Part shown: one piece after another, positions 13,223-24,013 of the stretch | How the letters are laid out: each line of letters begins with the position of its first letter | How positions within the stretch are numbered: position 1 is the first letter of the stretch | From: Brassica napus | Taxonomy: Eukaryota > Streptophyta > Magnoliopsida > Brassicales > Brassicaceae | DNA: 64,000 nucleotides | Direction: 5' to 3' | Assembly (NCBI RefSeq): GCF_020379485.1 | Contig: NC_063446.1 | Location: 10,525,597-10,589,596, forward strand | The notes under the pieces: model-generated | Told to the model about the DNA's origin: nothing | Databases searched by the model: none | The model's input: the letters and a program-made list of their open reading frames with translations, nothing else | Position numbers and translations under genes: made by a program

Positions 13223-14158
13223 TTTAGAAAACCCACTAAATAAGAGTTCTAAGAATCCAAAACTAAATACTACAAAAGAGAGAGAGAGTGTTTTGGAAGT
13301 TAAGGACTTGGAAACACCTGGGAGTGCAAATTCAGGAGGAGATAAGGAAACAGACAAACAGAAAGAGACAGAGAGAGGATTTTAAGGGTTTCTTGAAATC
13401 TAAAGAATTGAGGGAGAAGAAAAGGATTAGGTGGTGGAGAGACTGATGAGAAACGGGACCCATATGTCTGGTAGTGACCATACCAACAACAATACCATTC
13501 TTTCTTCAATGTCCTTTTCTACTTTATTATCTTATTTTATTTTATTATTACATTTTTTTAAATTTTTCCTTCCGACATCATCAAACTTGTCGTGCTCTCT
13601 TTTGTTTACAAATGAAAAAAACAGAATATTTTTTTTTAATTATATATCAAAAAACAGTTGTTTGTGTGTTATTTAATTTGTGGAAAGCTTTTGTTTAAAC
13701 ATTACTCTTTCTTTTTCTATCTTTGTAAGAATTGTATTCGTTATAATGATTGCCATATAGATTTTATTTGTATTCACATAGACAAAACTGCTAAATATAT
13801 ATATGAAAGTATCTGACTAGCCAGTTCTGAAAAAGTTGAATTATGATCAATATTGCCATATATAAAGAAAGATAGTGGAGACACAACTGTTGAAATGTTA
13901 TTGGAATGACTAATCATTTTTTCAAATATTGAGATTTATCTTGTAGAATATGTTTCCATCACTTAATGTTATCAACTTATCATCGATCGTTTGAGCTTAG
14001 ATTTTTATGCTATGCATATCGATATATGTATTTAATGATGTTTTTGGTTTCAATATTCAGTATAGACAAAACATTGTGGTAAAATCTCAGTTGATATGAT
14101 ATGTTTACTTCACTAATCAAATTAGTTTCAGATTAATATACTTGTACTTTAACAAAAA

Positions 14159-14209
14159 GACTAGATATATAATGTTTTTTTTTTTTTGTCAGCGACTAGA
14201 TATATAATG
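14159..14209 (-). mobile_element. Tail-only poly(A) insertion
   Basis: Perfect 16 bp repeats GACTAGATATATAATG flank a 19 bp insert that reads GCTGAC plus 13 A on the minus strand. Confidence 0.7.
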
Positions 14210-15019
14210 TATATGCCCCCTTTCTTTAATTTTTCTTTTTTTCGCGGAGGGCTATGATTGATGTCAAATAAAGTGGAAAAATAGGTTGCAAAATATATAG
14301 GAATTATTAAATAAATAGTGATGAGATTAGTCATCATCATGTTTCTTGGTATGCTATGATGATCCGTCGAAAAACAAATTCCAATCGCAATTGATGTGTG
14401 GAAGTTTCTCATTCGATCGAAATCATGACTAAGAACATTATGAGAACATATATTTCATACTCTATTGATGGATTTGTTAGAAACACAAACTTAGTTTTCC
14501 TTAATAATTTTACATGTTGAAAACAGAACCAAAAATGTGACCGTCAATTTACTTTTGTTATTTATCTTTATAGAAGATAAATAATAATACAAAGTTATAT
14601 AATTTTATAATATTATATCAACATTATCATAATCTAAGTTAATAATAGCATACCTTATATTAACACCTAATTAATTATAATTACTTACGTATTATATTCA
14701 TGTTGAATAATTATATTCATGTTGAATATTTAATGTTTTATATAACAAAACTACATAAACTTTTATCAAAACCTAAATAATTATGTTACATTCTCTTATG
14801 AGCGACACTATCCTTATAAACCAACTTTTATCATCATTCATGTAACATTTTAATCAGTAATCGGAAGCTAACTCTGTCAGATATATCTCTTGTAAATGAA
14901 AAATTAGAATGATAAAATGTTAGAATTTAAAAGGTTGATATAATATTTTAGCAAAAAAAAGTAACACATGTTGTTTTTGTTCTTAATTAGGAAATAAGTA
15001 GACATGGACCTCTTCAACG

Positions 15020-15063
15020 AGACGTTTACTCCTTTTTTTTTTGTCAACAGACGTTTACTCCTT
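15020..15063 (-). mobile_element. Tail-only poly(A) insertion
   Basis: Perfect 15 bp repeats AGACGTTTACTCCTT flank a 14 bp insert that reads GTTGAC plus 8 A on the minus strand. Confidence 0.7.
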
Positions 15064-15927
15064 CAGTTCCAAGAACCATCAGTTAGTCAATATCAGATAT
15101 TTGATTCTATGTTTTTTCAAGATATATCATCGTAATACATACGTTTGTTCTAGAATTTCGTGTAATTTTAATATTTTTCTTTCTTTCTATTCTCGCAATT
15201 TTATTCACTTCTTCTTTTGCTAGATATATCTGTGTCGTTCCTTTATAGGACAAAAGGCACGAACGTTGCTTTAACTATAAAGTCGCAAACCAAGTGGGCA
15301 GTGGGGTTGGCCAAAATGGCAAATTAAGATTATAGACTGAAATAAAAATTTCTTCGTAACCAGCATGATCAGTATTTTTATATTATTTGAAAAATTAAAG
15401 AGATCTCTTGCTATAGAATTAAAAAACTACCATTAGCGCTAAGTAATATTGATTTTATCATTTATTGGTCAAGTCCACAACAATAGGATGAAGCACAGTA
15501 GAATTAGAAAATATGAGAGAATAGAATAAGACGAAACTGAAGCCTTTAATAGCCGATGAGTTGTGAACGATATCTTTTCTGCAGCTTTTCTCAATATCTA
15601 GTGCTCGTGTATATTTCGACTAATCAAATTCTATCCCAAGAACTTATAATATCGATCTAATGTGCCATGAACTGTGTTTGCCTCTTGAAAGCATGCATGC
15701 ATTAACTTGAGAGTCAGTATCATTTGGAATCATAAGGAAAAGACAAAAGGAGATTCATGATATATAGTTTGTAATCAAATATTCAGGATAAATGATGGAG
15801 ATAATTCACGCTTGTAAATATATACTGTTAACATTCGAATTGTAACATAAATGACGTTGTTCCAAATAGGAACAAAAAAATCCGAATATCTGTTATTCTG
15901 CTGAGCAAAACAAATAATAATATGCAA

Positions 15928-15960
15928 CTAGATTTTGACCCGCGTTTTAAAAGCGCGGGA
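15928..15960 (-). mobile_element. Helitron 3' terminus, minus orientation
   Basis: Read on the minus strand the sequence ends in a GC hairpin (CCCGCG...CGCGGG, 15939-15959) followed by a short spacer and CTAG with a T beyond it. That is the Helitron end: hairpin, CTRR terminus, insertion between A and T. The 5' end should lie to the right but could not be placed, so only the terminus is annotated. Confidence 0.7.
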
Positions 15961-16552
15961 TAATTTTTGTTGTTGATAGTTTATTAACCCGTCGTTTGTT
16001 CAATAATTTGTTTAGGCATATGTATGTCTGGTGACCGGTTTAATTTTTTTGTTCACTAATTTGTTTAGGCGTGCACGTTTGTTGATTCTGAAAATGTTCT
16101 TCTAAAGCGTGAGATTTGTTTGTTAATTTTTTTCTTATTAAAATTTAATTAGAATAAGATATAAATATCAGTACATTGTAGAATTGTGTGTTTCAAAATA
16201 TTTGTAATCTAATTACGTGTATAAATTTTATGTTAATTATATATGTTTGTAAAATAGAAATATGTATTATACAAAATCTACTTATGTGTATAAAACTACT
16301 ATAATGTTTTTAAAGATAATGAATTTAATATTATATATTAGATATGAACTATAATAGTTCATTTCAGGGTTTTTTATTTTGGTTATAGAATAGCTCATTT
16401 CTGGTTTTGTTAAAAGATGTTTGTGGAATTAGGGGCTGATGATGAAAAAAATCATGCTTTTGATTTTGAATTATTTGTATAAAATTCCATTTGCTTATTC
16501 ATAAATCTATATATATATATAAAAATGTTTCTTCTCATAGATGGGTCGTAGG

Positions 16553-16662
16553 TAATGTTATTAATATATATCCATTGAACATATATATTAATATATATGT
16601 TTATTTCTTCCTTTAACTAAAAAAAATCCGAACTGTTTCAAAAAATAATGTTATTAATATAT
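16553..16662 (+). mobile_element. Short retro-insertion with poly(A)
   Basis: Perfect 17 bp repeats TAATGTTATTAATATAT flank a 76 bp insert ending CCGAACTGTTTC plus 6 A. It may be a longer relative of the tail-only insertions; AT-richness lowers confidence. Confidence 0.5.
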
Positions 16663-17301
16663 CTTACAAATAAAGAAGAGCAAAATCAGGAGTTATTGTT
16701 TATTAACAAATTTGTTTGTATTGATTCTGTTTATATTTTTTTCAAATATATGGTTATTATTGGATTAATTACAATTACAAATTTAAGACCAGTGGCATTC
16801 AGTTGTAAATATTTAGAAAAATTTAGGGTTATTTTTAATGTGTACTTCAGTTTTAATAGATTAGATATCCAAAAATTCGGATATTTGATATGTGTCCATC
16901 CCTAATTCAAAGATGACTCCAGCGTGAAGATATCAACATATTTTTGGTAAAATACATGCATGTGTGTATGTATTTGTATCAACATATGTTTGATTTGATT
17001 GAACTTATAAACATTGGGATGTTATTACATTTTACCAAAAATAAGCAAAAATTGGGATGTTACAATTGTAAGTTTATTGTAACTTGCACTCGCCTCAGAA
17101 AAATATATCATAATTAGTTACAAAAAAAATTTGACACCGTTGTATTACTGTAAAGTAGGATTAAGCACTAATCATGGTTTTAGAAAGTGATCAACTGTTA
17201 ATATGTAGAAAAGCTAGCGTTTTGCTTAGTATCGTATAGCAGCCGCGCGAGCGAATATCATAATGATGTCGAATAAAGTTTTCAGTCACGATTTAAAGAT
17301 T

Positions 17302-17348
17302 AAAGCATATGGTCGATATTGACCCAAAAAAAAAGCATATGGTCGATA
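17302..17348 (+). mobile_element. Tail-only poly(A) insertion
   Basis: Perfect 17 bp repeats AAAGCATATGGTCGATA flank a 13 bp insert TTGACCC plus A-run. Confidence 0.65.
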
Positions 17349-17518
17349 CTAAAAGAAAAGGAATTGTGTCTGTAATATATATGCCCACGTAATGATAATT
17401 CGAAATTTCGAAGACATGTATCTGATTTTTAATTTTAAAAAAGTTTGGTAGCTGAAGTCTTAACCCATAGTTATCTACTTATCTAAGCTGATTCGGCCGT
17501 GCATGTAGCAAAGAGCGA

Positions 17519-17785
17519 AGTTTATCGCTATCTATTTTTTTTTTTTGATAATCCAGTATCCGACCACTTTGCGTGATCGACTAGCCCACCGGGCCTAAGC
17601 CCAAGCCATTACAGGATTTTTAAGCGTCCACTTAAGGGCCCCTGGTTACGCGAAGTGGTCTGGAGGGCGAGAGGCAGCCCATGTAAATACCCCTCGTGGC
17701 CGGGGCTCGAACTCGGGTGGCGGGCACCTCAGCCGAGGTTCCTTTACCACCAGACTACGAGGCCCGGTTAGTTTATCGCTATCTA
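17519..17785 (-). mobile_element. tRNA-derived SINE with 16 bp target-site duplication
   Basis: A 235 bp element (17535-17769) lies between perfect copies of AGTTTATCGCTATCTA (17519-17534 and 17770-17785). On the minus strand it begins AACCGGGCCTCGTAGTCTGG, contains a pol III A box (TAGTCTGGTGG) and B box (GAGTTCGAGCC), and ends in about 12 A residues. The much higher GC content than its surroundings, the internal promoter and the perfect duplication all indicate a young SINE copied by a LINE machinery. Confidence 0.93.
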
Positions 17786-17858
17786 GCAAATAGCCAAACT
17801 ATTTAAGTGTTCAAAACATATTTTCTACTCTTACCAGTATCCCAACAACACACAAATG

Positions 17859-17898
17859 TTCTTTTTACGGGTTTTTTTTTGTAAACTTCTTTTTACGG
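17859..17898 (-). mobile_element. Tail-only poly(A) insertion
   Basis: Perfect 12 bp repeats TTCTTTTTACGG flank a 16 bp insert that reads GTTTAC plus 9 A on the minus strand. Confidence 0.6.
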
Positions 17899-18344
17899 TT
17901 TTACCACCAAAAAATAAAATCATCGATTGATCCAATCACCGGGTTTGTGCACACACATCGTATTTGTATATTTAACAACTTGGAAAAAAGATTTTAAGCT
18001 ATAGATATATGAATTTGTTCGTGTTTGACTAATATGATTACATGACATGTGAATATATAGTCAAGTGTTTGTAAGATATATAGATTGTCAAATTTTGGTA
18101 TGGAATGCCCTGCTTTTTCATTCTACCAAAAAAATTACCATTTGTATGAAATGAAATGGAATAATCATTTTATCAATTCTAAAAAGATAAATAAATGTGA
18201 AAAAATCATTTCATTCTAATTTTGATCATGAATGAACAGAGTATATGATATTCATTTCCTTAATATTCCATTTCTTTTTATTACATTTATTTTTGTTTCA
18301 CTAATTTTCTTTTATATATACCAGTAGCAACCTTATAATTTGAG

Positions 18345-19109
18345 AAGTAACATGGGAAAATTGTTTTTTAGGCCAAAAATGATAAATATGTTCTATTAGG
18401 CTAATATTTCTTTTGTATCATTTTTTTTCTTTAATACCCTTTATTATTTTCCAAAATAAATCAAATAAATAGTTTTACAAACAAAATAAAATTCAAAAAA
18501 TAGTAACAACTGATGAAATACATATATCAATTTATTAGTATTTTTTTCAGTTCTAAAAATTTTTAAGTCATAATTTCATATTTTGTTCTACAAAAAATAT
18601 AATTGACATTCTACAAAGTGAAAAATGTAATCCACATTTTTCATTGGATCTAATATATTTAGAATCCGTGATCTACGTAAATAACATAAATCTAAAAATA
18701 TTTAGAAAATACATTCCGCGCTTAACCTGTCATTCTAAAATCTATAGAAACCGGAATCTACACATTACTATAAATCTAAAACCTGTAGAAATCAAAATCT
18801 ACACATTACTATAAATCTAAAACTAGTATAAATCAATTTCAAACATGTTTACTGTGTTTTAAATATAGTAGAATGCTGATTCTACGGATAAAGACAATCG
18901 GTTCCAAAAATATGGAAATAAAATATTTGGAAATATTTTAATATTTAACAATTGTGTTATTAATTGTAATTTTGAATTTTTAATTGATATTAAGAGCAGT
19001 ATTGCTATTTTCAAAATATTTAGACTAATAGGACGTAAAGTATATGAGATTAGCCTAATAAGACATATTTATTATTTTTTGGTGTAAAAACAATTTTCCC
19101 AAGTAACAT
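18345..19109. mobile_element. Non-autonomous TIR element with 9 bp target duplication (MULE-like)
   Basis: Element 18354-19100 (747 bp) has imperfect inverted ends of about 70 bp that start GGGAAAATTGTTTTT and contain ATTAGGCTAAT. It is flanked by the 9 bp repeat AAGTAACAT at 18345-18353 and 19101-19109. Nine-base duplications are typical of Mutator-like transposons. The interior has no transposase and carries a short tandem repeat (AATCTACACATTACTATAAA) near 18754-18824. Confidence 0.8.
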
Positions 19110-19222
19110 TAAGAAATGGAGGGTTGTAGAAAATAAAATACATTAGTAGGAATGGAAATAGTAGAGTATTCTAAAAATAATGTAATGACAAAACATTGAA
19201 TGTAAAATTTTTTTCTAAAATT

Positions 19223-19268
19223 TACAATTGAGCGCTGAACAAAAAAAATAAAAAATGTACAATTGAGC
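19223..19268 (+). mobile_element. Tail-only poly(A) insertion
   Basis: Perfect 11 bp repeats TACAATTGAGC flank a 24 bp insert GCTGAAC plus an A-rich tail. Confidence 0.6.
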
Positions 19269-19318
19269 TGTAAAAATTTATAAAAATCAAAATTTTAACT
19301 GCAAAACAATAGAGTAAC

Positions 19319-19364
19319 AATTTATTATTAACGAAAGCCAGTTCAAAAAAAAATTTATTATTAA
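19319..19364 (+). mobile_element. Tail-only poly(A) insertion
   Basis: Perfect 13 bp repeats AATTTATTATTAA flank a 20 bp insert CGAAAGCCAGTTC plus 7 A. Confidence 0.6.
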
Positions 19365-19785
19365 AATGATGAAATGACAAAACATTGAATGTAAAAAGTA
19401 TTTTCTAAAATTTACAATTGAGCATTGGACAAAAAATATATAATTGAGCTGTAGAACTATTTAGTAAAATTTATCGGGTATCAATAGAATCGGTACGTGA
19501 GAGAGATATGATGTGACTAAAATTAAGGGGAAGTAAAATGAATAAAATATTGGCCGTGAAAGACGAAAAAGGGTGTCATTTTAGGGAAGACAAAACGACA
19601 AAGGCGCGTGGATAAAACCAAAAGCTTTTATAAGTAAACAACACGTTGTACAAAGGTCTTCGCGGGCCACCCAGATGGTTTTACCAGTTTAGTGCGTGCA
19701 AGACATATATTCCCTTTTTTACGCTCCCTATATCTTTTGTTCTCACGCGCCTTTTTTCTAACGTTCCCCTACGCGTTATTTTATA

Positions 19786-20052
19786 CTCAGTCCGTTTCAT
19801 AATAGATAAAGTTTTGGTTATTTACACATATATTAAAAAAATTATATAACAAAAATCATTAAAATATAATTTAAAACTAATTTATTTAATTATAAACAAA
19901 AATAATAAAAACGCAATTGGATACACATGTTTTGATAAAGTTAAAATTACCTAAATATGTAAAAACATCATTGTAAAAAAAAATAATCATCTAAAACTTA
20001 TTTATATTGAAACATCTATATTGAAGAAACATCTCTATTGAAACGGAGAGAG
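19786..20052. mobile_element. Stowaway-like MITE, copy 2
   Basis: A 267 bp AT-rich element between TA dinucleotides (19784-19785 and 20053-20054), with ends CTCAGTCCGTTTCATAATAG and GAAACGGAGAGAG. Its interior matches the copy at 1230-1442 (shared words include AGTTTTGGT, AATTATAAACAAAA and AAAAACATCAT). It has a terminal partial duplication (ATTGAA-ACATCT) near 20007-20035. Confidence 0.8.
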
Positions 20053-20122
20053 TAGTTTTTTTTTGACAATCTTGATGTATTGATTGAAAATACAAAATAA
20101 CAAGTCTGGTACAGGCTTTAAT

Positions 20123-20162
20123 CCGGTCGTTTTTTTTTTTGTCACGATAACCCGGTCGTTTT
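20123..20162 (-). mobile_element. Tail-only poly(A) insertion
   Basis: Perfect 11 bp repeats CCGGTCGTTTT flank an 18 bp insert that reads GTTATCGTGAC plus 7 A on the minus strand. Confidence 0.6.
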
Positions 20163-20273
20163 ACGTATAATAAAAAGTCCTAATTTCATTTAGCTCCAAT
20201 CGTACCCAACAGAAATAACATGTTTTTTTTTGTGATCAACGAAAGAAGATGTTTTAAAGGTACAAAAACCTAT

Positions 20274-20324
20274 AAGATATAAGAGGAGCTGTTCAAAAAA
20301 AAAAAAAAAAAAGATATAAGAGGA
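20274..20324 (+). mobile_element. Tail-only poly(A) insertion
   Basis: Perfect 14 bp repeats AAGATATAAGAGGA flank a 23 bp insert GCTGTTC plus 16 A. Confidence 0.7.
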
Positions 20325-20529
20325 AATAGATCAAGAAAACTCTCAAGTGTGTGCGAGTGTGAACGTTTGGGCTCCAGGAAGCACCACAGAAACCACCATC
20401 ACACTTGCACAAATTCTTCCTATAGCTCTGAACATTATGTTTAAGATACAACAGAAGTTGAGACTCAAGAGGGATAGGTATAACACGAGATGACCGAGTT
20501 TTCTAACGTATTCTTCACGAACAGAGTTA

Positions 20530-22017
20530 TCATTCGTTGTTGGCTCTTTCGTCACTAGGAATACCAAATATCCGTAGGTTACTGTCCATTGAACCAACTG
20601 CAATGTACCGTGCACCTGAACCAAACTTCACGCATGTAGCTTTACCTGCAAGTTACAAAGGTTCTTGGGCTTGAGAGTTTTAGGCAAGGAGTTTTACCAG
20701 GGCCGGAGAGATCTGGGAGTGTCTTGATAAGGTTCCATTCAGCTTTCACACACGCCGTCTGGTATAGTCTGCAGCCGTAACAACACATTTTAGTTAAAGG
20801 TATATAAACCCATACTGAATTGCGCAAGTCTCTTTTAGCTGAGCTTGGTCTCTTTGCCTAATTAAATTTCAAATGCGCACTCATATGATGTCTGAGGAAG
20901 CAATACCAAGATAAAATCCGCTAGGGTCAAACTCTACTGCTTCTGGGGCAGAAGGTATATATGTCTTTCAGTTTCTGAAAGCAATTGGTGTGCTTCATCT
21001 CTTTCTTTTTTAAGCCGAGCAATCACGCGACAAGCAGAATCATGCTGCAAACAGAAGATAACGATGGGAAAATGGTTGAGGAAGATAAAACAAGGGTACA
21101 TAATAAAAATCTATTGATCATGCATGCTACCTCGTCTAAGTGGTGCAACAAACACAAAAACCAATATTACCTGATACAAGGCATGACTTAGCTCTTGTCG
21201 TGCAGTGTTCAGTTGTTGCTCCAATGCAAAATTTGATAGCATCAAACCGTCCCATTCCTAAAAGTGCAAAACAGATAAAAAATTTCCACTAACTACCTTG
21301 TTTAATTCAACCTAAGTAATGAACAATTTCTCTTGATTAGCAGTCATAAATGATCATTGATCAGTGTAATCACTGTTCAGTCAACTGAATCTTGCATAAT
21401 TCTAATAACCAACTCTGAAAAGTCTATTCCGAGTCGATCAACAAACTCTACATAACCAATAACAGAAACACCATAAAGAAAAAGTAGGAACAAAGTTGGA
21501 AGACAACAAAAAGCTTACATTCTGGAACGTTCCAAGCAATCCAGGGATGCTAGCTGTATGCAATGTTCAAGACCTGCATAATGGTCAAAGAAACTTAAAA
21601 ACAGGCTTCTTCAACAGTTCTCCGCACCAAACAAGCTCAAAGAAAGTGTACTTACCTTGCCAGTTTTGATGGGAACAGTATCATCAATGGTAAAGAGGTT
21701 CGCCAGTAACAGGACACTTCCCATAATCCTACAGGTCGAAATATTCTTCATGAAATCATTACTATGTAAATTGATTAACCGAAAGAAAAGAAAAAAAAGC
21801 TAGCTTACAGATATATATATGCCTCTCGACTAATCGCTTCTTGAAGAGCAAACCTGACTTGGTCGAAACCACTGGCTCCTCTGGAACTTCTCCGGAGACT
21901 GTATGGAATAAAAGATCACAGTGCAGACCACCCATCAACCAAAAGAAAACAATAAATCGGAATACTGAGGAAAAATGAGTGAGGAGAATTAAATAAAACT
22001 TTACTTGCACAGTTCAT
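20530..22017 (-). pseudogene. MAC3B: PRP19-type U-box/WD40 (MAC3B) pseudogene, internally deleted
   Basis: PRP19/MAC3 proteins are U-box ubiquitin ligases of the spliceosomal NineTeen complex. The minus strand keeps the N-terminal exons: [61 protein letters not shown] and [17 protein letters not shown]. It also keeps the C-terminus: VKAEWNLIKTLPDLSG, then [21 protein letters not shown], ending about 20530. Between LLSETERHI near 20965 and EFDPSGFYLGIASSDI near 20910 the coiled coil and nearly all WD40 repeats (roughly 280 residues) are gone. An extra T at about 21692 (CTTTACC for CTTACC) breaks the U-box frame, and frame breaks are also seen elsewhere. It lies where At2g33340 is expected. Confidence 0.88.
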
Positions 22018-22241
22018 CCTAGAGAGAAGGGCTAGTAGAAGCTGTTCGGTTGAAGTTTAACTTCCCCTGAGCGGAGGAGGAGCTAGAGTTTTATCTTCTC
22101 AGGTAAACTGGTGAACCGTGAAGTTGAGAGACCAAGGGATTCAATTTTGTGAACAATGGGCCTCAAACGATCACAAAGGTTGTTTGGGTTTTATCTTTCA
22201 TAAAAAACTATTACAGTTTGCTGCCTTTGAAAACAAACATT

Positions 22242-22405
22242 CGATCTCGATCTTTTTTTTTTTTTAATATAGAATTAGAACCAACTTTACAAAACAAAGA
22301 AGATAATCAGAGATATAGAGCACAGACGCTCAAATTGACTAAGTCAAGAACTTACTAAACCAGAGATGAATAGCTCTTTACCACTGAACCATCCGATCTC
22401 GATCT
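22242..22405 (-). mobile_element. Short SINE with 12 bp target-site duplication
   Basis: A 140 bp insert (22254-22393) between copies of CGATCTCGATCT. On the minus strand it starts GATGGTTCAGTGGTAAAGAG, with an A-box-like TGGTTCAGTGG, and ends in 13 A residues. The B box is degraded (AAGTTCTTGAC). It is a different family from the SINE at 17519. Confidence 0.75.
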
Positions 22406-23820
22406 AATATAAAATAGACTTTTAATGGCACAATCTTATCAACTTCGAATCTATTTTCCAACTTACTTTCCAGAACATTTACACGTACGTGTATTAAAAG
22501 ATAATAATAGTTTTAGACCAGGTGAACTAACTAACTAACTAACTAATTTTAAAACAAATAAACAAGACTAAATCACATATTCACATGCATGAAAATACAT
22601 GAACTATGATTAATAATGCTTCACGAATTATGGTTACTGCTTCACTTACACAACAAGGTTAATGCGATTAGTGCAAACATATGGACCGGATTTGGTGGAA
22701 AACAATCTTTGAATATAGAAACCAAAGCATCAAATGTTATAATACGGTAGGTCGATTCAGTTAACACTAATATTCAATGACATATAGATCTTCTAGATGA
22801 ATAATTTAGCTGACATTTGCCACATCCAAGAAGAAGAAAGAAAACAAAACTATATTTTTCTATCGAGGTCTAAGTGTTTGAGTTTTGGATTTTAAAGAAA
22901 ATGCGTAAAATGCAATCGAAATAAGAATAAACTATTTCGAGATATCATGTGCCGCAAGCTCACGGTCAGGAATAAGACAAACTAGTTTTTGTCAATTTGT
23001 TGGCTGGTCCATGGATTCTCAAATTCATGTGAAAAATATTCATAAAGACTCCAAATCTCCAATAATCCAATCATGTGTATTTTAAAAGGCAAAATATGTA
23101 TTCTATGGGTTTGGTTTATTTTATTTTTAAACAATATATGATAATTTATTTATTCCCATGATTGTTGTATAAAGAACTAGCTTTCTTATAAATCCGTTTT
23201 CTCATAGATCACTAATCGAAAATTTATAACAAATGTATAACTTTTAGAAACTCCTTATTTTCTGGATGATTAAAAAGATGTTAACGAATAGGCCTGATTA
23301 GCACCTATTTGTTAAAAGTGTAAGCAAAAGCAAACTTACAAACTAACTAGAGGATTTGGAAACGTTCTTGAAATATTTACTTACATATTTAGAGCATTTC
23401 TGGTGGGGAATTCTCAAACTAAATTTCTCACATAAATATATTAATAACGATTTATTTCTATGCAAAAATATTTATACGTTAAAAATATCACAAAAATCAT
23501 GAGAATTCCATCTTAAAATATATTAATAATGATTTCTTTCTTTGTGACAAAAAAAAAAGATTTCTTTCTATGCATAGCCAAATGTGAAGATACTTACCAT
23601 TTGTATAATTTTCACCTCGTGGATCTATAAAAAAAAACTAAAATAAATAAACAATGGATTAACTCAAAATAAAAATGAAATAAAAGGTGGATAGAAGAAA
23701 ATAGGAATTAATGTGAGCACTAAAGCTTTTAATAACTTCTCTACTCCTCCCTCCTCTTTGGCAAACAGAGTCGCCACCACCACCCACCACCTTCGATCTC
23801 TTTTTTTTTTTTTGTCTCTG
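22406..23820. other. Intergenic region, no gene seen
   Basis: AT-rich DNA between the MAC3B relic and the DUF3527 gene. It has a short (AACT)n run at 22530-22547 and a tail-only poly(A) insertion at 23531-23569. No trace of the CCT-motif gene recalled here in Arabidopsis. Confidence 0.5.
23531..23569 (+). mobile_element. Tail-only poly(A) insertion
   Basis: Perfect 11 bp repeats GATTTCTTTCT flank a 17 bp insert TTGTGAC plus 10 A. Confidence 0.6.
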
Positions 23821-23989
23821 TGGATCGTGCGGACCAGCTCATCACTCACTTTGCTTCTCTAATCCCACAATCTCCACTTTTAATCAACCCCCCTCTAATT
23901 TCGAGCTTGAACACGCTAAAGGTGGGCCCCTCTGCATTGCAAAAAAAAACTCTCTTCGCTTGGTCATATAGTCAGAGCGCCCCGTACAC

Positions 23990-24013
23990 GGCATACACAC
24001 ACACACACACACA
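23990..24013. repeat. (CA)n microsatellite
   Basis: A run of about ten CA units upstream of the DUF3527 gene, near its probable 5' UTR. Likely length-polymorphic. Confidence 0.85.

Larger units (their letters stand above)
13223..17518. other. AT-rich intergenic region, no gene seen
   Basis: Upstream flank of IAA13, then gene-free DNA. Open frames here are short and AT-driven. It holds a Helitron 3' terminus (15928-15959), several tail-only poly(A) insertions and a (TA)n-like tract near 16509. Nothing matches the C2-domain or plasmodesmal protein genes recalled at this place in Arabidopsis. Confidence 0.6.

Noticed and set aside
13300..13700. Open frames upstream of the IAA13 start
   Set aside because: Pyrimidine-rich 5' UTR and promoter; the products are low-complexity Phe/Leu/Ser runs.
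16648..16905. 85-residue open frame in the intergenic desert
   Set aside because: AT-driven, with no splice context or family resemblance; it overlaps one copy of a short direct repeat.
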